64,000 nucleotides of DNA. Source: Blastocystis sp. Blastoise (lineage: Eukaryota; Sar; Bigyra; Opalinata; Blastocystidae). Location of the stretch: the NCBI GenBank assembly GCA_039096225.1, contig JBBPEB010000032.1, positions 283,501 to 347,500 of the forward strand, read 5' to 3'. The notes beneath the pieces were generated by a model. It searched no databases, had not been told where the DNA came from, and saw only the letters and a list, made by a program, of their open reading frames with translations. The position numbers were made by a program, and so were the translations under genes. This document shows, in pieces, positions 56,805 through 64,000 of this stretch (the first letter of the stretch is position 1; each line of letters starts with the position of its first letter).

Positions 56805-58081
56805 AATAGTAATATGAATAATAATAATAATAATACGAATAATACTAGCAATGCTGATAACATTAATAATAATAATATGGATCAATATATTAAGAATTCC
56901 TTGGATCCCCCTATATATCTTCCTGAAGATACTTATTATACTTCTAGTGTATATTTCGATTCTAATGATATATATGAATATATGGATTATGTAGAAGAAG
57001 AGAAGAAGAAGAAGAAGAAAACAAAACCCTATTCTGATCCTCCTGCTTATTCTTTATTACATTTGAAACCACAACAAGTAGAAGCATGGCTTATCAAACG
57101 AACTATAAAGAAAACACACACCTATCCTGTATTTATATATATCTATTTATATATATAATATATATCTTATTATTATTGTATATTAAAACTTTATAAATAT
57201 TCTATAGTCTATTTCAATGCCAAAACAAGTGGCAGAGAATAGTAAAACATATTTATATATATATAAATATATGTCAACACAAATAATAAAGACATTCTTT
57301 ATTATTACAGACTTATTAAGAGTATTTTATATATTTATAATCTATTCAATAAATATATATATATAGTTATATTTATAATTTATTCAATAAATATATATAT
57401 ATAGTTATATTTATAGTTTATTCAATATATATATATATATAGTTATATTCGACATCTATTCAAAAACTTCAATCTACTTGTTTAGTTCCTCATTTATATT
57501 ATTTTCTTATTCCTCCATCTATTATACATTCTTTATTACGAAATTCAGATGATTTAAGCAGTCTTTCAGTTGTATCTTTAGATTCTATTATGTTTACACA
57601 AGAATTCTCTGTTTATTATGATTTTTATATTCAGAATATGAATGAATTACATAATAAAGAAAATATTATATTGAATACTATTCATAAAATATCTTCTTCT
57701 TCTTCTGTTTATAATACTATAGAAGTTGTTTTAGGTATGGTCAATATGGATCTATCTACAGCTTGTGATATTGAATATTCTCTTATTCTGTATGCTTTTT
57801 ATTTATTTATTATTTATTTTTTTATTATTTATTTTTTATTGATTTTTTATTATTTATTTTTATTATTCATCATTTATTTGTTTTATTATTTATTTGTTAA
57901 AAAAGTATTTTATTATTATAATTTTTATAGAGAGCATCAAAATGATATATCTAGTTTATTTATTGAAAAGAAATCAAAATTACTCAAAACAATTAATGAT
58001 CATAATCTCTTCATATATTATGTATCTCCAGAACTTTTCTCTAATTTATTTCCTTCTTATTATTTCTCTCTCACTCAATAA
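56178..58081 (+). CDS. Unrecognised Ser/Asn-rich protein, 520 aa
   Basis: Exons: 56178-57128, 57208-57321, 57443-57789, 57931-58081; sum 1,563 nt, 520 aa. Residues 1-170 are Ser/Tyr/Pro-rich (MSSNRSSIYSAYPYTES...), 170-240 mostly Asn, followed by an acidic stretch, a poly-Lys run (EEEKKKKKKTKP) and a conserved-looking segment (PPAYSLLHLKPQQVEAWLIK). The C-terminal 200 residues appear folded and mixed alpha/beta: ITDLLRLYSTSIQKLQSTC, HLYYFLIPPSIIHSLL, EVVLGMVNMDLSTACDIEYS. I recognise no family. The Ser/Tyr/Asn N-terminus resembles disordered regulatory regions. The lysine run could be a nuclear localisation signal, but that is only a guess. Splice joins are phase-consistent, which supports one real gene. 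Confidence 0.72.
57330..57442 (+). repeat. Triplicated 3' splice-site segment in intron
   Basis: The intron before exon 3 of the 520-aa gene ends with three tandem copies of a segment of about 45 bp running TTATTCAATAAATATATATATATAG + TTATAT (last copy slightly shortened; described in two parts), so there are three near-identical candidate acceptors near 57366, 57404 and 57442. Only the last keeps the downstream frame without adding stops, so the earlier two are probably decoys. Confidence 0.75.
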
Positions 58082-58445
58082 TTATTCTTTTTTTTTAAAC
58101 AATAATTACTATTGTTTTAAACGTAATCAATATGAATTCTGATGAATTGCTATTTTAAAAATAAATAAATGTATTCAAATATATATAATAAGCTTTAACA
58201 CATAATATAATTTCTAATTATTAACATTTCTTTATGAGACAACTCATAAACATTTTTATTCATTATTAGATGAATGTATAGATATAAAGCAACATTCTAA
58301 AATTAAAAACAATTCATTATGACAACAAAAATTGAATTTAAAAAAAATATATAATAATAAGAAACAATCAGTCAATTTTCAGTCAGAATAATTCTTTTTC
58401 AATTTGAGTCATTTCAATACATTTATTAATAATAAAAATATAGCT
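58082..58445. other. Intergenic spacer upstream of RFC5
   Basis: AT-rich spacer between two same-strand genes, with no gene or RNA motif. The in-frame TTG at 58404 lies upstream of the first ATG and is not taken as a start. Confidence 0.55.
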
Positions 58446-60081
58446 ATGGAAATTGAGAAGAATTTAAATGATGAAGTGAGCGCTAAAAATGAGAAAGATG
58501 TTCAAGGCTTGCCTTGGGTTGAGAAATATAGACCTACTGAATTCGAAGAGATTGTATCTCATGATGATATCCTTTCTACAATTAATAAATTGATTGAAAA
58601 TAAGAAATTACCACATCTTCTATTTCATGGTCCACCAGGAACAGGAAAAACAACAACTATTTTAGCTTGTGCTCGAAAGATGTATGGTTCAAACTATAAA
58701 TCAATGACTCTAGAATTAAATGCTTCAGATGATCGTGGTATTGATGTTGTTCGTGATCAAATAAAAAACTTCGCAGGAACTCAGAAACTCTTTAGGTATA
58801 TTGAATAGATATTTTTTTTTCTTGAATATATATAAATTTTCTTGATAATATTATATATAGTTCAGGTGTTAAATTGATTATATTAGATGAAGCTGATAAT
58901 ATGACAAATGTAGCACAATTTGCACTTCGTAGAAGTATTTCTATTGTTATTTTTTTTTATTTGTTTTTATTATTTGTTGTTTTTTTTTATTTATTTGTTT
59001 TTATTCTATTTATTTATTTATTCTATTGATTTTATTGACTTTTTTCTTTATTAATCTTTATTATTATATATACTATTATATATATTAGTTATTGAGAAAT
59101 ATAGTCAGAATACTCGTTTTTGTTTAATCTGTAATTATGTGAGTAATATTATTCCTGCACTTCAAAGTCGTTGTACATATCCTTCTCTATATATTATATT
59201 TGAATTTTATTCTGTTTATATATATATTATTTTATTATTATGAATATATTTTATTGAATAATAATTGTCCTTTATTTATTGACTCGCTTCCGTTTCGCAC
59301 CGTTAAATGTCACAAAAATACGATCTCGTGTGGATACAATTATTAATCAAGAACAGTATGAAACTTATAATTCAATTGGCCCTATTTATTTTATTTTTCA
59401 ATATTTATAGTATATATACTATGTTCTATATAGTATAAATATTACAGAAGATGGTATCAACGCGTTATTAGAATTATGTGAAGGAGACATGAGAAAAGTC
59501 ATCAATCTTCTTCAAGTATATATACTTATTATATTTATTATATTTATTATATTTATTATATTTATTATGTTTATAATTATTCTATGTATTATTATTATTA
59601 AACTTATTATTATTAAACTTATTATTATAACCATATATAGGCAACTCACATGGCTTTTCCTATAGTAAATCAAGAGAATGTATATTTATGTTCAGGTTCA
59701 CCTTCTCCCGTGATTATTCAAAGTATTATGGATACTTTATTACAATCCTCTTTCAATGAAGCAATGAAAAAAATATCAGAAATCAAAGAATCACATCAAT
59801 TTGCACTTCAAGATATAGTTCCTTTAATTAGTAAAAAAGTTCAACAATTAGAATTACCTCCTCAAGTTCAAATCTATTTATATAAACAACTAGCAGATCT
59901 AGAGTATATATATATATATTGTTTTATATGTAATTATGTACGAGTATATACATTTTTATACTATTCTATATATTATACTAGATATCGTCTTGCTTCTTCA
60001 TGCCAAGAGTCTATTCAATTAGGCTCTCTAATCAGTATATTTATCCTTTCAAAACCTATGTTAGAAAATAATACACTATAA
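58446..60081 (+). CDS. RFC5: Replication factor C small subunit (RFC5; yeast Rfc3)
   Basis: AAA+ subunit of the clamp loader that opens PCNA and places it on primed DNA for polymerase delta. Exons: 58446-58795, 58861-58934, 59089-59176, 59284-59355, 59434-59515, 59641-59903, 59982-60081; sum 1,029 nt, 342 aa, matching RFC5. Landmarks: LPWVEKYRP (22-30), Walker A GPPGTGKT (62-69), ELNASDDRGIDVVRDQI, Walker B LIILDEAD (122-129), the arginine-finger SRC motif (168-170) in IIPALQSRCTRFRF, then GDMRKVINLLQATHMAF and the C-terminal collar helices with IQLGSLISIF. RFC5 is favoured over RFC2/RFC4 because of the HDDILSTI, LACARKMY and NTRFCLICNY segments. One intron (59177-59283) is not GT-AG but AT-AC and is listed separately. 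Confidence 0.94.
59177..59283 (+). other. U12-type AT-AC intron in RFC5
   Basis: The exon before ends ..CGTTGTAC and the intron starts ATATCCTTCT, a full match to the minor-spliceosome donor ATATCCTT. It ends TTATTGAC; no AG occurs anywhere between 59170 and 59290, so a GT-AG intron is impossible here. A branch-like TCCTTTAT lies at 59268-59275, about 9 nt before the end. Splicing AC|TCGC restores SRCTRFRF, the expected RFC5 sequence, with the intron inside the Thr171 codon. Confidence 0.88.
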
Positions 60082-61113
60082 ATATGTTGATATTATTATT
60101 CATATGTTTTATTATATATGAATTATGAATTTTTTGTTATATATTGTATATTGATATGAATGAAATGATAACTGATAATAATATATTTTTACTTTCTAAT
60201 TATTAAAGAATATTTCAAAGATTATCATACATATATACAAAAAAAGTGTTCTATAATTATAATCAATAATGAAATATGTTTTTAAAATATTCATTTTATA
60301 GTTATTTAGATTCCTTTCTATACTAATCACAATGTTCTATCTCTTTTAAAAGCAGCAATCACCATTTATGCAAATTTTCACTATAATATGAATATTTTTA
60401 ATCAAAATTTTATGAATTATAAATTATATTATCTATTTAATATTCAAAACAGCAATAATAACGTTCAATACACATAAAAGCACGGATATCATCATATAAA
60501 ATCAGTTATAAATCATTGAATATACATTTATTTGAAACAACTCGTATTTTATCTAAAGATTATATTGAGAAATAAACTTTATATTGATTATATATCACCA
60601 AACTACTCAAAATATGAAAAAAAAATTTTGTGTGAAAAATACAATCTTCACTGTAATCATTTAGAATCCCGTTGGAAATATGTAAAAACATATAAAATTT
60701 ATTTTTCATTTATTATAAACAATAAACACATTTAAAATATTCTGAATCTCTCATTCATATTCTGAATATTAAGTAAATAGAACTGTTATCTTAATTTAGC
60801 AAACAACATAGATTTCATATCTTCCTGTTGAAAATCTGTTTCAATAGCAGCACAAAATATCTAGAAAATTCACATCAGCATATCTATATGTGATAATGTG
60901 GCCCATCTGAATCTGAATATAAGTGACATATGATAATTGAGTATTCAATTCCATTTATCGCTATTTCATTTACATAATCTTATTAAAAATTACATTGAAT
61001 CGCTGCAAACACTCTCAATTCATGATTATACTAATATACATAAAAAAAATATACTGTTTTTTCGATTTCTGAAAAGGGATATATATAATAATGATGATTC
61101 TTTCATTCCTTCA
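60082..61113. other. Intergenic region upstream of rhomboid gene
   Basis: AT-rich, no gene supported. An open frame runs on from about 60937 into the proposed rhomboid first exon, but it lacks an ATG before 61114 and is low-complexity. Confidence 0.5.
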
Positions 61114-62995
61114 ATGTCAGCCTATTATTATGATTCATTTGACAAGATAAAAGGATTTGAATTGGATATACGAGTGTCTGTTCTTTACATTTGTTGTTAA
61201 ATTAACTAATAATATTGTCTATAATGTCGTCAATAGTATATAATTATTTTAAATGAATCTATTATTATCATGTAGATTGTTACTGACATTGAATTACACA
61301 GTCTAGATGAAGCAGCAATTATATTTTGTTTTTATTATTATCACATAAATAGATAAAAATATATTAGTTAAATCAAGAAAGAAAAATATTGAAGAAGAAG
61401 AACGTAAGAAACGTTAATAAATCAAGTATATATATATAAATAGTAAATAAATTATTCATGTAGTTGATAGTAATTCTTCGTCTATTAATTCGTCTCCTAA
61501 GAAATCAGCATGGAATACAGCCTATCATATATGTGTTCTAAGCTATTTATTTGGATTAAAAAGTAATTTATTTCTCTTATTTCCTAAACTATTGTTATTA
61601 ATATTTATATATAAATATAGAAAATAAGAGATATGTTGGTTTGCTTAGTATTTTTGGTTCAATGTTTATGATAGCAGTATATATTGATTTTTTTCATTTA
61701 TTTTATTTATTATTCTTCTTATCATTATTCTTCTTTCTAATATTTATAAACACTTGCTATTTCTATATAATTTATATAATAATAACATAATATGTATATA
61801 TATATAGATATATATTGTATTGACATTCACTGTTGGTTCATGTCCCTTGTCTCTATATACACAATCACATACTTATTTACCTTGTTCTACAAACTATCAA
61901 TGTCAAACGGTATATTATATAGATCAAGATAAAGTAGAAGAAGTTATTTTACCTGAAACTGGAACAGAATATAAATATTGTGACCTTCAAGCAGGTGGAT
62001 ATTGCAGGTATATATTTATCGTGCTCTATATATTGTTATATTGATATTGATACATATTAATTATTATTATATATAATGATAAAAAGAATAAATATATATT
62101 ATTTTAATTAATATTATTCTATTTTATTACTATTATTATTCTATATAGATATAAGAATTATGATTCTATTTGTTCATCAATTTTCTCTACAATCACACTA
62201 GGGGGTCTAGAAACAGGAAATGTATATATGTCTTATAAGAATATAGTTATTTAGATAGTTAAAAATATGTTAGATGTAGTTATATATATTATTTAATAAA
62301 GATATCTATTTCTTTATATATATATTAATGTCTTTTCTTATCATTCGATCACCTTCCTCATTTTATATAGTATTATTATTATTATTCTTTAGACTCCTTC
62401 TCGTCCTCTATCTCTATATACATATTCATGGTACCATTTGAATCTATTTCATATACTCACAAATATTCTATTATATATACCTCTCTCAATATCTATGGAA
62501 TCTATTACTTCAACTCTTCTTTCTATTCCGATTCATCTATGTACAGCTCTCAGTGGATCTCTCTTAATATTAACTCTATATAAATATAATACTGTAGTCA
62601 TTGGATGCAGTGCCATTGTTTATGGATTCATCGGCTTTATTTGTATTTTTAGGGTATTTATTAATGGCTTTTTTATTAATATATTCTTATTTATTAGTAT
62701 TATTCTTATTCATTCATTTACTTTTGATTAATATTATTTTTTATATTGATATATTCTTATTTATGAATATCATTCATATTTATTAATACAATATATATAT
62801 ATTTATTATGAATCACAACCACTATTATATCATCTATTTCATATTATTATAATATTTTTATTTCTATAGTTATTCAACCCTTTATATACAATTCACTATT
62901 TTTTATCGATACTACTATTTATATCTGTTTGTATATCCTTCTTTATTGAGTATTATTATATAACTGGAGTCTCTACAGAAGGTCATGTATATATA

Positions 62996-63044
<49 letters not shown>

Positions 63045-63430
63045 CTTTATATATATATATATAGATTGGTGGATTTATTGGTGGAATTATTCTTGCTTTT
63101 ATGTATACAACAATTGAAGACTATACTAATTGTATATTCAATTATCTATATATAACATATTCATAACTATTATTCTATTTATTTCATATATATATAGTAA
63201 AAAAAGATTATGAACAGTATCAAATGTATTGGATTCCAAAAGTTATTGTGAACTTCCTCCATAAGTATATTAATATATATATAATGATATAACAAATATG
63301 TTGATATACTATATTATAAATGATATATAGAACTAAATGGTATTTTAGATCTCTCGGTTGGCTTTTATTCTTCATTTATTTCTGTGGATTAATATCTTTT
63401 CATTTAGTCTATATTATATATACATATTAA
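61114..63430 (+). CDS. Rhomboid-family intramembrane serine protease
   Basis: Polytopic protease that cleaves substrates within the membrane. Proposed exons: 61114-61173 (uncertain), 61276-61327, 61368-61403, 61464-61562, 61621-61676, 61808-62007, 62149-62221, 62393-62653, 62870-62986, 63065-63131, 63198-63264, 63331-63430; about 395 aa. Core motifs: after WYHLN, the TM2 oxyanion motif HILTN (about H212/N216); catalytic Ser in VIGCSAIVYG (about S265, a G-x-S-x motif); and the dyad His in STEGHIGGFIGG (about H318), split by an intron right after the His codon. Between the first membrane span (LLSIFGSMFMIAIYIVLTF) and TM2 lies a loop of about 95 residues with six Cys. A seventh span sits at the C-terminus. 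Ser and His are both present, so it should be active, not an iRhom-like pseudoprotease. The 5' exons are least certain. Confidence 0.83.
62994..63042 (+). repeat. TA microsatellite in rhomboid intron
   Basis: (TA)n run filling most of the intron that immediately follows the catalytic His codon. Confidence 0.8.
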
Positions 63431-64000
63431 ATATTATGTATTTTTCTTAACAATATACGCCTTCTATCTCAAATTAAAGAGGAAAATATAGCAAATTACA
63501 TTTTTTAAATATTCTATTTGCTATTTACATATATATAAACATTGTCATACGTATTTTATGACTTTGTAATTGAATTATATAGTTATTAATCTTTGAAAAC
63601 ATTTTTCAAAAAGGAATACATAAATATTAACGTGAATAACAATATTCCTTAATTTTGTTTTATTCAATCGCTATACAAACAACCTTTGTGATAAGATTAT
63701 CAGCAAATATCATGAAAAGACACCATGAATACTCGAATTATCAAAAATATTTTTTTAAATAAGTGTATACTATAAAATACCATTCCAATCCTTCAATTTC
63801 TCTTTAGACACACTTGCTTCATATACTCAAATAAAACAAATACTATAAAACATAGTAAAAGAACAAAATCTTTAAAGAATCCAGTTATTTAAAAATACTG
63901 AATTTTTTTTGAAAATGACTGTAAATAACGAAATATTCATGGATATTTTGAGAGAAAAATAGAAAAGAAGATAAGAAATAGAAAGTTTTATTCAATAAGT
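63431..64000. other. Geneless 3' flank
   Basis: Sequence after the rhomboid stop to the window edge. It is AT-rich with no gene supported; an ATG near 63915 opens only a very short frame. Confidence 0.5.

Noticed and set aside
59071-59290. Ordinary GT-AG intron in RFC5 using the GT at 59173
   Set aside because: There is no AG before the required exon start at 59284; the AT-AC reading fits both ends and the protein.
60532-60735. 67-codon frame upstream of the rhomboid gene
   Set aside because: Lys/Tyr/Ile-rich by base composition, with no neighbour or motif support.

Overview
This window comes from a nuclear genome of a very AT-rich eukaryote, most likely a free-living or parasitic protist. 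The evidence is many short introns (almost all GT..AG, typically starting GTATAT and ending TATATAG), long ATT/AAT-coded Asn runs, TA microsatellites, the standard genetic code (TAA stops), and animal-like core genes. I cannot name the lineage from sequence alone. GnT-I, a LARGE-type GT49 enzyme, TEX264 and a U12-type AT-AC intron argue against a reduced genome such as a microsporidian.

Layout. 1-1206: AT-rich DNA with a promoter-proximal inverted-repeat cluster just before the first gene. 1297-3965 (+): GT49 glycosyltransferase in nine exons, one of them 10 nt. 3966-8733: geneless, with two different tandem arrays (about 5260-6900 and 7143-7935). 8734-38245 (-): one two-exon gene for a 9,800-residue coiled-coil protein; what look like two adjacent long reading frames join across a 109-nt intron. 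38246-39873: geneless. From 39.8 to 63.4 kb genes are dense, small and intron-rich: a small membrane protein (+), TEX264-like ER-phagy receptor (-), type I surface protein with an apparent frame break (-), POLD2 (-), DTD1 (+), MGAT1/GnT-I (-), PUS7 (+), a RING protein with several SUMO-interacting motifs (-), an unrecognised 520-aa protein (+), RFC5 (+) and a rhomboid protease (+).

I rebuilt the exon structures by hand. For the GT49 gene, TEX264, POLD2, DTD1, MGAT1, PUS7, the RING gene, the 520-aa gene and RFC5 the exon lengths add up to a whole number of codons. Predicted lengths match human relatives as I recall them (POLD2 460 vs about 469; DTD1 208 vs 209; RFC5 342 vs 340). Genes alternate in strand, giving short divergent promoter regions (POLD2/DTD1, MGAT1/PUS7, RING/520-aa gene) and convergent 3' ends.

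Functional links: POLD2 and RFC5 both serve DNA replication with PCNA. GnT-I and the GT49 enzyme are both Golgi type II glycosyltransferases, and both have Asn-rich stems carrying N-glycosylation sequons. Main points of novelty are the 9,800-residue protein (heptad-multiple repeats, a triplicated unrecognised module, an unrecognised globular region), the AT-AC intron in RFC5, and the two tandem arrays.
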